Source of the DNA: Streptomyces sp. APSN-46.1
GTDB taxonomy: Bacteria > Actinomycetota > Actinomycetes > Streptomycetales > Streptomycetaceae
Direction: 5' to 3'
DNA length: 64,000 nt
Assembly (NCBI RefSeq): GCF_022815725.1
Contig: NZ_JALGRF010000014.1
Coordinates: forward strand, 111,192 to 175,191
Shown here: one piece after another, positions 6,849 through 16,200 of the stretch
Layout: every line of letters starts with the position of its first letter
How positions within the stretch are numbered: the first letter of the stretch is position 1
The notes under the pieces: model-generated
The model's input: the letters and a program-made list of their open reading frames with translations, nothing else
Database searches by the model: none
Told to the model about the DNA's origin: nothing
Translations under genes and position numbers: made by a program

Positions 6849-8798
6849 CTACGGCGGCGCCCCCGCGTCCGGCCGGTCCTGCGGCCCACGGCCCGACAGG
6901 ACCTCCCCGTACGCCTGCATCAGGTCCGCCAGCCGCAGCGTCGCCAGGTCGTCCCGCGACGGATCCCCCGCGAACCCGGCCAGCCTGAGATCCCGGTACG
7001 CGCAGCTCTTCTCGTACAGCGTCCGCAGGAACCGGCCGTTGCCGAGCTCGTCGATCCAGCCCTGCTCGACGACGTGCCCGCTGATGCTGCGCAGCTCGTC
7101 CAGGGCCTCCTCGTCCCAGCGGTCCCCGTTCGCGTCCGCGAGCACGCCGCCGATCGCGGTCAGCTCCAGCGGCCGGTAGCTCGGGAAGTCCACCCGGGTG
7201 GTGAAGCGCGAGGACAGCCCCGGATTGGCGGCCAGCAGCCGGTCCATCCCGGCCGGGTAGCCCGCCAGGATCACCACCAGGTGGTCCCGGTTGTCCTCCG
7301 CCCGCTTCAGCAGCACCTGCAGGGCCTCGTCGCCGTACGCGTCGCCCTTGCTGTAGCCGGAGTTGGAGAGGCTGTACGCCTCGTCCACGAACAGCACCCC
7401 GCCGATCGCCGAATCGATCAGCTCATTGGCCTTCACGGCGGTCTGCCCGAGGAACTCCCCGACCAAGTCCGCGCGTTGGGCCTCCACCAGATGGTCCCCG
7501 CCGAGCAGCCCGAGCGCGTAGAAGACCCGCCCCAGGATCCGCGCCACCGTGGTCTTGCCCGTGCCGGAGGGCCCGGAGAACACGAAGTGGCGTTTCGGCG
7601 GCTGCACCGGCAGCCCCTGTCCGGCGCGCAGCCGGGCCATGTGCAGCTGCGCGGACAGCGCCTTCACCTGACGCTTGACGGGCTCCAGGCCCACCATCCG
7701 CTCCAGCTCCGCGAGCGCCTCGGCGAGGGCGTCCGGATCGGCCGGGCCCGCCGGCAGCCCCGGCGGGAAGGCCTGCGGCGGTACGGACGCCTTCCGCCGT
7801 ACGCCCTCCAGCCGGTCCGCGCCGGTCGGCGGCGCGAAGCGCTGGTCGAGCGGGTCCGGACCCGACAGGGGGTCGCCGTCCAGCTGGCCGTCCGCCGCGA
7901 CGTCCTGGGCGGGACCGCCGCCCCCGCCGCCGCCCAGCGCCACCGCCGCGAAGTCCCCGGCGAGCGGGGACAGGCCATGACCGGCGAGCCCCTCGGCGGA
8001 GTGCCCGCCGAAACCCGCGTAGCCCTCGAAGTCGTCGCTGTCGGCGATCGCCGTCAGCCGCGCCGCCGTGTCCATGAACGCCGGATCCACCCGGTGCACG
8101 GCCCGGTACAGCGGAAGCGCCGCCGCACTGCGCCCGGTGCCCTCATGGGCCCGGGCCAGCCAGTACCGCAGTTCCTTGCGCTGCGGCTGCTCGCTGCGGC
8201 AGCGCATCAGCGCCGTCGACAGCAGCGGCTCCGCCTGCCCGTACATCTCCAGCCGGACCCGGGCCATCCCGCCGAACAGGCCCGCCTCGATGCCGAGCAG
8301 CGGATCGTCCACCAGCGTTTCGGTGTGCCGGACCAGCTGCTCCCAGTCCTTGACCAGGTAGGCCCGGCAGGCGTGCAGGAACCGCACCTGCGGATCGGCG
8401 TCCACGGGCGGCAGGGCGGCCAGCGCCTGGTCCAGCTCCGGCACGTGGCGGCCGTCCAGCCAGTGCGAGGCGTGGGCCAGCAGCAGGTCCCGCCGGCTCT
8501 CCAACACCGGCTGCACCCACCAGCCGAGCCAGTACCAGGAGTTCAGCGTGCGCCGGTGGCGGGCCCGCTGTTCCCCGAACCGGTCCCGGTGGGCGTACAT
8601 GCGCAATAAGGCGTTGGTGGTGTCCACCCGGAGCGCGTGCAGGCCCAGCCATGCGTCGGCCATCGCGGGATCGAGCCGTACGGCCGCCCGGAACTCCTCC
8701 TCGGCCTGCGGATAGGCGCCCATGGTGCAGGCGTCGACCCCGCGCAGCCAGGCGAGTTCGGCCGGGGCGTGTGTGCTGCCCGGAGTGCCGAAGTTCAT
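6849..8798 (-). CDS. EccA/CbbX-type AAA+ ATPase with N-terminal TPR region
   Basis: This 649-aa protein has an N-terminal ~300 residues made of alpha-helical TPR-like units (ELAWLRGVDACTMG, AEEEFRAAVRLDPAMADAWLGL). After a low-complexity linker rich in Gly/Asp/Pro comes one AAA+ domain: Walker A GPSGTGKTT, Walker B VLFVDEAYSL, and a sensor region ending in SRFTTRVDFP. This order matches EccA of type VII secretion and the CbbX/SpoVK group. No EccB-E, EspG or WXG100 genes are nearby, so it may act outside ESX secretion. The ATG at 8798 is preferred; GTG at 8801 is directly adjacent and equally possible. Confidence 0.82.
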   Translation of the reverse strand: MNFGTPGSTHAPAELAWLRGVDACTMGAYPQAEEEFRAAVRLDPAMADAWLGLHALRVDTTNALLRMYAHRDRFGEQRARHRRTLNSWYWLGWWVQPVLESRRDLLLAHASHWLDGRHVPELDQALAALPPVDADPQVRFLHACRAYLVKDWEQLVRHTETLVDDPLLGIEAGLFGGMARVRLEMYGQAEPLLSTALMRCRSEQPQRKELRYWLARAHEGTGRSAAALPLYRAVHRVDPAFMDTAARLTAIADSDDFEGYAGFGGHSAEGLAGHGLSPLAGDFAAVALGGGGGGGPAQDVAADGQLDGDPLSGPDPLDQRFAPPTGADRLEGVRRKASVPPQAFPPGLPAGPADPDALAEALAELERMVGLEPVKRQVKALSAQLHMARLRAGQGLPVQPPKRHFVFSGPSGTGKTTVARILGRVFYALGLLGGDHLVEAQRADLVGEFLGQTAVKANELIDSAIGGVLFVDEAYSLSNSGYSKGDAYGDEALQVLLKRAEDNRDHLVVILAGYPAGMDRLLAANPGLSSRFTTRVDFPSYRPLELTAIGGVLADANGDRWDEEALDELRSISGHVVEQGWIDELGNGRFLRTLYEKSCAYRDLRLAGFAGDPSRDDLATLRLADLMQAYGEVLSGRGPQDRPDAGAPP

Positions 8799-8904
8799 CA
8801 CGTCCCCCACAAGCCTGCCCCCGTGGTGCGCGGCAACCCCCGCGTCGCGCCCGCGAGTTGTTTCCTGCGCCGATGAAATCAGGGCTGCATCGTACCTGCG
8901 GTTA

Positions 8905-8924
8905 CGCACCTTACGTAGGGTGCG
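8905..8924. promoter_or_regulatory. Short inverted repeat upstream of the AAA gene
   Basis: CGCACC (8905-8910) and GGTGCG (8919-8924) flank TTACGTAG, about 105 bases before the AAA start. It could be an operator. Nothing else in the sequence identifies the binding protein. Confidence 0.25.
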
Positions 8925-9030
8925 GTGGTCGCGGTCGATCGGCCCGCCGAGGGCGGACGGTGACGCTGGGTGAAGATCCGGGGGGACCGACGCGTGTGGC
9001 AGTGGTGCCGAGGCGGGGTGAGGACAGAAG

Positions 9031-9066
9031 GAAGCCCCCGATCACGGGGGAACAATCGGGGGCTTC
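9031..9066 (-). terminator. Hairpin downstream of the uridine kinase-like gene
   Basis: GAAGCCCCCGAT (9031-9042) pairs perfectly with ATCGGGGGCTTC (9055-9066), a 12-bp stem with a 12-base loop. It lies past the end of the minus-strand kinase gene and before the AAA promoter region, so it should separate the two transcripts. Confidence 0.7.
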
Positions 9067-9173
9067 GCATCCGCTGCGGCCCTTGCGGACCGTGCATTGA
9101 GAACGTAAGGCTGTTGCGGGCCCCGGGTCAAGCGGGTCGGAGCAGGCCCGCGCGAGCGAACGGCCGAGCCGGT

Positions 9174-9842
9174 TCAGGCCTGGGGGAGCCCGTCACCCTC
9201 GGTGACGGAAGCGGAGGTTCCAGCCGTCGCACCCGCCCCGGAAGACCACTCGTATCCCGTACCGCTCTGGCGTACCAGCGTGTCGGCGAAGGGGCGCGAA
9301 GGGTCGTCCGAGAAGTGCGCGCGCTCCGCGCGCTCCCATCCGTCCCAGAAGTCGGAAAGTTCCCGCCCGTCCCGGTTTCGCCCACGCCCCCAGGACTTCG
9401 CGCGCGGCGTCTCCATCCACAGCAGCCGCGCCAGATACGGGCGCAGCGCCCGCCGCCCGGCTCCGACTCCCTCGACGAGCAGCACCGGCGCCGGCTCCAG
9501 CAGCCGCTCCGGACCGAAGCGGCGCTCCACCCAGTCGTACGGGGCCCAGCGCGCGGGCCGCCCGGCGGCGAGCGGCTCCAGCACCTGCGCGCGCAGCCGC
9601 TCCTGCCAGCCGAACAGCTCCTCATGGGTGGCCACGTCGTCGAGGTGCAGCACCGGCACCCCCGTCAGCAGGACGTCCCCGAGCGCCTCGGCCAGCCGTT
9701 CCGCGAACGTGCTCTTGCCGGAACCGGCGTGCCCGTCGATGCCGATCAGCCGGACGGGGCCGAGCGAGGGGGGCAGGGCGGCGATCTCGCGCGCCAGCCG
9801 CTCCAGAGACCGGCGAGGCTCAAGGGACTGCTGTGACTCCAC
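9174..9842 (-). CDS. Uridine kinase-like P-loop NTPase
   Basis: A 222-aa cytoplasmic protein with Walker A GIDGHAGSGKST (about residues 34-45), a VLHLDDV metal/substrate segment and a lid-like Arg region (WERAERAHF). The fold and length match the uridine kinase-like proteins of actinobacteria. True Udk enzymes phosphorylate uridine and cytidine with ATP or GTP, but close actinobacterial homologues are only annotated by similarity, so the nucleoside substrate is not certain. It is a single gene with its own terminator, divergent from the C39-type peptidase gene. Confidence 0.8.
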   Translation of the reverse strand: MESQQSLEPRRSLERLAREIAALPPSLGPVRLIGIDGHAGSGKSTFAERLAEALGDVLLTGVPVLHLDDVATHEELFGWQERLRAQVLEPLAAGRPARWAPYDWVERRFGPERLLEPAPVLLVEGVGAGRRALRPYLARLLWMETPRAKSWGRGRNRDGRELSDFWDGWERAERAHFSDDPSRPFADTLVRQSGTGYEWSSGAGATAGTSASVTEGDGLPQA

Positions 9843-9991
9843 CCGGCCAGCCTAGGGGGTGCCCGGTGGATCAGGGCCGGATAGGCGGCAGCGTCACCCC
9901 GACGCGGGCCCGTGGCTTCGGCGTCCGGCCGCCGGGAACTGAAAGGGTGGAGCAGCCGATCCACCGCACCGACCCCAGGGGGGCCAAGCCG

Positions 9992-11425
9992 ATGACCGCA
10001 GCCACACCACGCCGGGCCCTGCTGGCCGTCGCACTCGCGGCCGCCACCGCGGCCACCGTTCCCGGCGGCAGGGCCTCGGCGGCCGGTGTCCCCGCCGCCA
10101 CCGCCGCCCCCGACGCCGTGCCCGCAGTGCCCGCTGTGTCCGCCGAGCCCGCACCGGTACCGCCCGCCGCCGCCTCCGGTGCGACGGTGGACAACCGGTT
10201 CTGGTTCGCGCACCACCACTGGCAGGCCGGAACCCACGACGGCACCACCGCCTCCGGCGGCCCGCGCCCCGGCCTCGCGATCGGGACCCCGGCCGGCCGC
10301 ACCGAGTACCAGGACCCGCACACCGGAAAGAAGAGCACCTGGGAGTACGCCGCCTGGACCTCGCCGGTGCACCGCTCCGCCGTGCCCGGCACCGAGGCCA
10401 TCGCCTCCTGGAACGCCCGCACCCCGGCCGGCACCTGGATCCGGATCGAGCTGCGCGGCACCTACACCGACGGCACCGCCAGCCCCTGGTACGTGATGGG
10501 CCGCTGGGCCGCCGGAGACGAGGACATCCGCCGCACCTCCGTGAACGGCCAGTCCGACGGCAGGACCACCGTCTGGACCGACACGCTGGCCGTGGACAAC
10601 CCCGCGAGCGGCCTCCGGATCAAGGACTGGCAGCTGCGCCTGACGCTCTACCGCAGGCCCGGCACCAACGGCGGTGCCAACGACGGCCCGGTGGTCTGGC
10701 TGGCCGGAGCCATGCTCTCCGACGTCCCGGACCGGTTCACCGTCCCCGCCTCCACGCCGTCCGGCCGCGCGGTGGAGCTCAACGTCCCGCGCTACTCGCA
10801 GGAGACCCACAAGGGCCAGTACCCCCAGTACGACAACGGCGGCGAGGCCTGGTGCAGCCCCACCTCCTCCCAGATGATCATCGAGTACTGGGGCGGGAAG
10901 CCCGACGGGAAGGCCCTGGCCTGGGTCGACCCCGCGTACCGGGACCCGCAGGTCTGCCACGCGGCCCGCTCCACTTACGACGCCGCCTACAAGGGCTGCG
11001 GCAACTGGCCCTTCAACGCCGCCTACGCCGCCACCTACCCCGGCCTGGCGGGCGTCGTCACCCGGCTCGGCTCACTCCGCGACCTGGAGACCCTGGTCCA
11101 GGCCGGCATCCCGGCCATCACCTCCCAGTCCTTCCGCCGCGAGGAGCTCACCGGCGCGGGCTACGGCACGGCCGGGCACCTGATGACCGTCATCGGCTTC
11201 ACCGAGGCGGGCGACGTGATCGCCAACGACCCCAACTCGGCCGACAACCCCGCCGTACGCCGCGTCTACAAGCGCGCGGAGTGGGAGACCGTCTGGCTGC
11301 GCACCAAGCGCCTGGGCACCTCCGGCAAGGTCGTCTCGGGCAGCGGGGGCATCTGCTACCTCTACGCCCCGGCCCGCCCGAGCCTCACCCAGATCGGCGC
11401 GCTGAAGGCGGTCGGCGTGCTGTGA
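9992..11425 (+). CDS. Secreted C39-family (papain-like) peptidase
   Basis: This 477-aa protein has a Sec signal peptide (basic MTAATPRR, hydrophobic ALLAVALAAATAATV, then an Ala-rich cleavage zone) and an Ala/Pro-rich linker. A beta-rich domain (about 60-250) precedes the C39_2 catalytic domain, with Cys288 in EAWCSPTSSQM, His396 in AGHLMTVIGF and the Asn/Asp of ANDPNS completing a plausible triad. No ABC exporter adjoins it, so this is the free-standing exported type, not a bacteriocin-processing domain. The ATG at 9992 follows a GGGGGG stretch; the upstream extension is non-coding in character. Its natural substrate is unknown. Confidence 0.83.
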   Translation: MTAATPRRALLAVALAAATAATVPGGRASAAGVPAATAAPDAVPAVPAVSAEPAPVPPAAASGATVDNRFWFAHHHWQAGTHDGTTASGGPRPGLAIGTPAGRTEYQDPHTGKKSTWEYAAWTSPVHRSAVPGTEAIASWNARTPAGTWIRIELRGTYTDGTASPWYVMGRWAAGDEDIRRTSVNGQSDGRTTVWTDTLAVDNPASGLRIKDWQLRLTLYRRPGTNGGANDGPVVWLAGAMLSDVPDRFTVPASTPSGRAVELNVPRYSQETHKGQYPQYDNGGEAWCSPTSSQMIIEYWGGKPDGKALAWVDPAYRDPQVCHAARSTYDAAYKGCGNWPFNAAYAATYPGLAGVVTRLGSLRDLETLVQAGIPAITSQSFRREELTGAGYGTAGHLMTVIGFTEAGDVIANDPNSADNPAVRRVYKRAEWETVWLRTKRLGTSGKVVSGSGGICYLYAPARPSLTQIGALKAVGVL

Positions 11426-11519
11426 GGAGTGGGCCGAACCGGCGTTGACCGCACGGCATGCCGGATGGAATATGGGGCATAAGGGGCATATAAAGGTTCC
11501 TATGTGGAGGCGGCCCACC

Positions 11520-11945
11520 ATGACCACTCACAGCATCGAGACCCACCCCGACCTCGCCGAAATGAGGTCGAGGTTCGAGCGGGTCACCATCACCCCCGCC
11601 GCGCAGGCCGTAGAGGCATTGGCTCTGATCACGGGCCTGTACCTGGCGGCCTCTCCGTGGATCGCGGGGTTCAGCGGCCTCAGCTCGCTGGCCATCAACA
11701 ACCTGATCGCCGGCCTGGCGTACTGCGTGTGCATGAGCGGACTCGGCTCCGCGTACGAACGCACCCACGCGATGGCCTGGACGGCGGTCGGCCTCGGAGC
11801 CTGGACGATCGTGGCTCCGTGGGTCATCGCCGGCAACGTCGACACGACCCGTACGGTGGTCAGCAACGTCATCACCGGCGGTGTCGCCCTGCTGCTCGCC
11901 CTGGCCATGGCGGCCATGGCGGGCCGCGAAAGCCGCTCTCGCTGA
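11520..11945 (+). CDS. SPW-repeat integral membrane protein
   Basis: A 141-aa protein with four predicted helices arranged as two repeats. Each repeat carries the motif that names the family, SPWIAG in the first and the variant APWVIAG in the second. GGAGG at 11506-11510 lies 9 bases before the ATG, so the in-frame ATG at 11445 is rejected. A TTGACC hexamer at 11445-11450, 17-18 bases from an AATATG element, could be its promoter. SPW proteins are common in actinobacteria and have no known function. Confidence 0.8.
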   Translation: MTTHSIETHPDLAEMRSRFERVTITPAAQAVEALALITGLYLAASPWIAGFSGLSSLAINNLIAGLAYCVCMSGLGSAYERTHAMAWTAVGLGAWTIVAPWVIAGNVDTTRTVVSNVITGGVALLLALAMAAMAGRESRSR

Positions 11946-12098
11946 CACCGAGCGCGCCGGGCCCCGACCGCGAGACGGCCGGGGCCCGGCGGCGTGACGC
12001 GCGACGCGAGTGAGCATCGTCATCTACCGCGAAAGAGCTCGGTCCGCAGGTCTGCCATACTTCCGCCATCCTGTGGCAGTTCGAGGCTAGGGCCGAAT

Positions 12099-12827
12099 TT
12101 GAATCATAGTCAACAGCGCGGTACGACCGGGCGTTCGCAGGTTCGCAGGGCCGAACTCATAGCGATCGGGCGGAAGCTGTTCGCCGACACCTCGTACGAC
12201 GCGCTCTCCATGGACGACATCGCCAAGCAGGCCGGCGTCGCCAAGGGGCTGATCTACTACTACTTCAAGAGCAAGCGCGGCTACTACCTCGCCATCGTCG
12301 AGGACTCGGTCGCCGATCTCGTCGCCCGCGCCGGCGGGGACGCGGAGCTCCCCAACGCCGAGCGGGTCCGCCGCACCATCGATGGGTATCTCCAGTACGC
12401 CGAGCATCACCAGGCCGCGTACCGCACCATCGTCACCGGCGGCGTCGGCTGCGACGCCGAGGTCCTCGCCATCCGGGACGCCGTCCGCGAGGAGCTCCTC
12501 GCCACCATCGCCGAAGGCGCGTACGGGCGGCGCGTGATCCCGCCGGTCGCCCGGCTCGCGCTCGTGGGCTGGCTCTCCGCGGTCGAGGGCGTGACCCTGG
12601 AATGGATCGGAGCCCTCGCCGCCGCCGACGACGCGGAAGAAGCGGAAGAAGAGGAAGGGGCGGAGCGGCAGCCCGACCGGGGCCTGCTGGGGGCGCTGCT
12701 GGTACGCCAGCTGCGGACGACGCTGACGGTCATCGGGGAATTCGTACCGGAGTGTCCGCCTCCGCCCCTTGTCGCCCTTGTCGAAGAGCCATTCGATCAG
12801 CTCGGTGATCTTGCCCCGGTGACGTGA
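12099..12827 (+). CDS. TetR-family transcriptional regulator
   Basis: This 242-aa repressor-type protein has the TetR helix-turn-helix at the N-terminus (ALSMDDIAKQAGVAKGLIYYYF, about residues 35-56) and a helical ligand domain. An acidic insertion (EEAEEEEGAE) lies near residue 185. No ATG suits; the TTG at 12099 fits the usual N-terminal length, though an in-frame GTG exists at 11994. The start codon sits inside TTGA-N7-TCAA, a possible auto-operator. The acyl-CoA dehydrogenase gene follows, so the ligand could be an acyl-CoA; that is inference from context. Confidence 0.85.
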   Translation: MNHSQQRGTTGRSQVRRAELIAIGRKLFADTSYDALSMDDIAKQAGVAKGLIYYYFKSKRGYYLAIVEDSVADLVARAGGDAELPNAERVRRTIDGYLQYAEHHQAAYRTIVTGGVGCDAEVLAIRDAVREELLATIAEGAYGRRVIPPVARLALVGWLSAVEGVTLEWIGALAAADDAEEAEEEEGAERQPDRGLLGALLVRQLRTTLTVIGEFVPECPPPPLVALVEEPFDQLGDLAPVT

Positions 12828-12830
12828 GGC

Positions 12831-12969
12831 CCCTGATCGGGCATACTCAAGCCGCCGCAGCCGCTGGTCAGCCCCTTTCGTGATCCGAAAGGGCAGCATC
12901 GGCTGTGACAGTACCGAGACCCGGCGTCGCGTCCCACACCTGACGCGCCGCCGCCGTGCCCGATCAGGG
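12831..12969. repeat. 13-bp inverted repeat pair enclosing a hairpin, between TetR and acyl-CoA dehydrogenase genes
   Basis: CCCTGATCGGGCA (12831-12843) and its exact reverse complement (12957-12969) flank a perfect 8-bp hairpin, CCCTTTCG (12873-12880) with CGAAAGGG (12886-12893) around TGATC. The right arm reaches the ribosome site of the dehydrogenase gene, so the long pairing would mask that site in mRNA, while the inner hairpin could act as a terminator or operator. Confidence 0.55.
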
Positions 12970-12983
12970 AGGAGAGCGCCGCC

Positions 12984-14156
12984 ATGACCGACCGCGCCCC
13001 GCAGCCGGTGGACCGTCAGCTGCCCACCGAGGAGTCCCGGGACCTCCTCGCCCTCGTACGTGAGATCGCCCAGCGGGAAATCCGCCCCCGGGCCGCCGAG
13101 GAGGAGGACGCAGGACGCTTCCCCCGGGAGATCTTCACGCTGCTCTCGGAGGCCGGTCTGCTCGGCCTCCCGTACGCCGGGGAATTCGGCGGCGGTGAGC
13201 AGCCGTACGAGGTCTACCTCCAGGTCCTGGAGGAACTCGCGGCGGCCCGTCTGACCGTCGGGCTCGGCGTCAGCGTGCACTCGCTGTCCTGCCACGGCCT
13301 GGCCGGCTACGGCAGCAAGGAGCAGCAGGCCGCCCACCTGCCCGCGATGCTCGGCGGCGGCCTGCTCGGCGCGTACTGCCTGTCCGAGCCGGCCTCCGGC
13401 TCCGACGCGGCCTCGCTGACCACCAAGGCGGTGCGCGAGGGTGACGAATGGGTCATCACCGGCACCAAGGCCTGGATCACCCACGGCGGCGTCGCCGACT
13501 TCTACACCGTCCTGGCCCGCACCGGCGCGCAGGGTCCCAAGGGCATCACGGCCTTCCTGGTCCCCGGCGACGCGGAGGGGCTGTCGGCGGCCGTCCCCGA
13601 GAAGAAGATGGGCATGAAGGGCTCGCCCACCGCCCAGCTGCACTTCGACGGCGTCCGCGTCCCGGACTCGCGCCGCATCGGAGAGGAGGGCCAGGGCTTC
13701 ACCATCGCCCTGGCCGCGCTGGACGCGGGCCGCCTCGGCATCGCGGCCTGCGCCGTCGGTGTCGCCCAGGCGGCACTGGACGAGGCGGTGACCTACGCGC
13801 TGGACCGCAAGCAGTTCGGCCACCCCATCGCGGACTTCCAGGGCCTGCGCTTCATGCTGGCCGACATGGCCACCAAGATCGAGGCGGGCCGCGCGCTGTA
13901 CCTCGCGGCGGCGCGGCTGCGGGACGCGGGCAAGCCGTTCTCCCGGCAGGCGGCGATGGCGAAGCTGTTCTGCACCGACGCGGCGATGGCCGTCACCACG
14001 GACGCCGTCCAGATCCTCGGCGGCTACGGCTACACCGCGGACTTCCCGGTGGAGCGGCTGATGCGGGAGGCGAAGGTGCTCCAGATCGTGGAGGGCACCA
14101 ACCAGATCCAGCGCATGGTCATCGCCCGCCACCTGGCCGGCCCGGAGACGCGCTGA
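12984..14156 (+). CDS. Acyl-CoA dehydrogenase
   Basis: This 390-aa FAD enzyme oxidises acyl-CoA thioesters to the 2-enoyl form, passing electrons to an electron-transfer flavoprotein. The N-terminal helical domain, the LSEPASGSDAAS FAD-binding loop in the beta domain, and the C-terminal IVEGTNQIQRMVIARHL motif with the catalytic Glu (VEGTN) are all present. Length is typical for short/medium-chain members. GGGAGGAG precedes the ATG. Substrate chain length cannot be read from sequence. The TetR gene immediately upstream is the likely controller. Confidence 0.92.
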   Translation: MTDRAPQPVDRQLPTEESRDLLALVREIAQREIRPRAAEEEDAGRFPREIFTLLSEAGLLGLPYAGEFGGGEQPYEVYLQVLEELAAARLTVGLGVSVHSLSCHGLAGYGSKEQQAAHLPAMLGGGLLGAYCLSEPASGSDAASLTTKAVREGDEWVITGTKAWITHGGVADFYTVLARTGAQGPKGITAFLVPGDAEGLSAAVPEKKMGMKGSPTAQLHFDGVRVPDSRRIGEEGQGFTIALAALDAGRLGIAACAVGVAQAALDEAVTYALDRKQFGHPIADFQGLRFMLADMATKIEAGRALYLAAARLRDAGKPFSRQAAMAKLFCTDAAMAVTTDAVQILGGYGYTADFPVERLMREAKVLQIVEGTNQIQRMVIARHLAGPETR

Positions 14157-14358
14157 CCGAACCGGTCGCTCCGGAGATGAGCCCGGCCCCGACCGACTAC
14201 GTCAACGCGGCGTGGACCGGGCTCACTCGGTCGGCTTCCGGATGCGCTCGGAAGGGTGACGTGCTGATGGGTCATCGGCATATGCCTCGCCCCTCGATAA
14301 CTCTCTGTGATATCCCATCACCGTACGTAACTGGTGGGCGTCTGTGGAGGACAGATCG

Positions 14359-16050
14359 ATGGAGCAGCCGGACGAGGGCACGTCACGCAGGAAGTTCCTG
14401 GGCATGGCAGGAGGTGCCGCCGCTTCGGCGTCACTGTTCCAAGTCATGACCGGAGCCGCACCGGCCTGGGCCGACACCGGGGGCCTGCCGAGGCCGAAGT
14501 CCGGGAGGCGGGGGCGCGTCGGCAAGAGCGTGGCCATTCTCGGTGCCGGCCCCGCGGGTCTGACGGCCGCGCTCAAGTTCACGCAGGCCGGGTATCAGGT
14601 GACCGTCCTGGAGGCATTGGACCGCGTGGGCGGCCGTACGCTCACCGCGCGCCCCGGCGACAAGGTCACCGAGGTCTGGCAGGACGGCTCGGTCCGCACC
14701 CAGACCTGCCGGTTCGATCAGGGCCTCTACCTGAATCTCGGCGCCGGCCGCATCCCCCATCACCACCAGCGGGTACTGAACCTGTGCCGCAAGCTCAGGG
14801 TTCCGCTGGAGCCGTACATCCACACGACCACGGCCAACCTCTACCAGACCGGCAGGGCATGGCAGGGAGCACCCCGTCCCAACCGGCACATCGCCAACGA
14901 CACCCGCGGCTACGTCGCCGAGATCGCCGCGGCGGCGGTGCAGAAGGGAACCCAGGCCGGCGACGGGCTGAATCCCGTGCAGCGCGAGCAGTTCCTCCGG
15001 CTCCTGGTCGAATTCGGCAAGCTCGACCCGGCCACCCGCACGTACTTCGGTTCCACGCGGTCCGGTCTGGCCAAGCCGATCGACGTCCGGCAGATGGAGG
15101 AGCCGATCAATCCGCTGCTGCTCAAGGACCTGCTGACGAGTGAGTTCTGGAGAAACCGCTTCTACCAGGACAGCGATCTGCACTGGCAGAGCACAATGTT
15201 CCAGCCCGTCGGCGGTATGGACACGATCTGGCGCCTGGCCGCGGCGGCACTGCCGGCCGGCACGATCAAGTTCAACGCGCCGGTCTCCAGCGTCCAACTG
15301 GACGGCGAGGGCGTGCTGGTCGGCTGGACCGACCGGGGCGGCTCCAGCCATGTCGACCGGTACGACTACTGCTTGAGCAACATCCCGGCATCGGTGCTGC
15401 GCGAGAAGGTCGCCCTGCGGAACTTTCCCGGCGACTTCGTCACAGCCGTCAAGAACACTCCGTTCGCACCTTCGTGCAAGGTCGGCTGGCAGGCCAATCA
15501 GCGGTTCTGGGAATCGGAGCGGTACCAGATCTACGGTGGCATCAGCTGGGTCGACCACGAGATCAACCAGATCTGGTACCCGTCCAACGACTACCTCGCA
15601 CCGGCCAACAAGGGCACCTTGACCGGCGCCTACGCCTCCTACGCCGACGGGACCACCCTCGGCGACCGCCCCCACGGGGAGCGGCTGAGCGTGGCCCGCG
15701 CGGCGGCCGCGAAGCTGCACTTCGAGTTCGCCAGCAACACCATCGTGCCGGACGAGTTGGGCATGTCGATCGCCTGGAACAAGATTCCCTATCAGCTCGG
15801 AGCCTGGGCCGACTGGCGGCCGGACAACCCCGACCACAAGAAGTGGTACTCGACGCTTCTCTACCCGCAGGGCCAGGGCAACTTCTTCGTCATCGGTGAT
15901 CAGATCTCCGCCGTGCCCGGCTGGCAGGAGGGCGCCCTGATGTCCGCCGAGTGGGCATACGGCTGGATCGTCGAGGGCCGCCGAGCCGCCCCCGCGCCCG
16001 TTCACCAGGTGCCGAACTCGAAGGAGCTGACCACCGGCAGCGCGTTCTGA
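14359..16050 (+). CDS. Tat-exported flavin amine/amino-acid oxidase
   Basis: A 563-aa protein with a twin-arginine signal (SRRKFLGMAGG, residues 9-19) and an Ala-rich cleavage region ending near AWADT. The dinucleotide fold is VAILGAGPAGLTAALKF, followed by the Glu of the adenine-ribose loop (VLEALDRVGGRT). A C-terminal FAD motif is GDQISAVPGWQEGALMSAEWA. The architecture is that of the monoamine/L-amino-acid oxidase family, which releases aldehyde or keto acid, ammonia and H2O2. GGAGG lies 8 bases before the ATG; a GTG at 14344 is part of that ribosome site. Short inverted repeats (GTGAT/ATCAC, 14307-14321) precede it. Substrate unknown. Confidence 0.83.
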   Translation: MEQPDEGTSRRKFLGMAGGAAASASLFQVMTGAAPAWADTGGLPRPKSGRRGRVGKSVAILGAGPAGLTAALKFTQAGYQVTVLEALDRVGGRTLTARPGDKVTEVWQDGSVRTQTCRFDQGLYLNLGAGRIPHHHQRVLNLCRKLRVPLEPYIHTTTANLYQTGRAWQGAPRPNRHIANDTRGYVAEIAAAAVQKGTQAGDGLNPVQREQFLRLLVEFGKLDPATRTYFGSTRSGLAKPIDVRQMEEPINPLLLKDLLTSEFWRNRFYQDSDLHWQSTMFQPVGGMDTIWRLAAAALPAGTIKFNAPVSSVQLDGEGVLVGWTDRGGSSHVDRYDYCLSNIPASVLREKVALRNFPGDFVTAVKNTPFAPSCKVGWQANQRFWESERYQIYGGISWVDHEINQIWYPSNDYLAPANKGTLTGAYASYADGTTLGDRPHGERLSVARAAAAKLHFEFASNTIVPDELGMSIAWNKIPYQLGAWADWRPDNPDHKKWYSTLLYPQGQGNFFVIGDQISAVPGWQEGALMSAEWAYGWIVEGRRAAPAPVHQVPNSKELTTGSAF

Positions 16051-16200
16051 CCCGCCGCCGGACACCCCCTGGGGCGGTCAGGCCGCTGCTCGTAGTGGTC
16101 TGCCGCCCCAGCCGGGCCGCTCGGCTGTCAGGGTGGACCTGAGCAGGCTCTGCCGTGCTGCCTTGAGCAGCGGGGGATCGATAAGGAGGATGCTGGGGCG

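Noticed and set aside
9992..11425. Bacteriocin-processing C39 peptidase
   Set aside because: No ABC transporter domain, no immunity gene and no small GG-leader peptide nearby; it has its own signal peptide.
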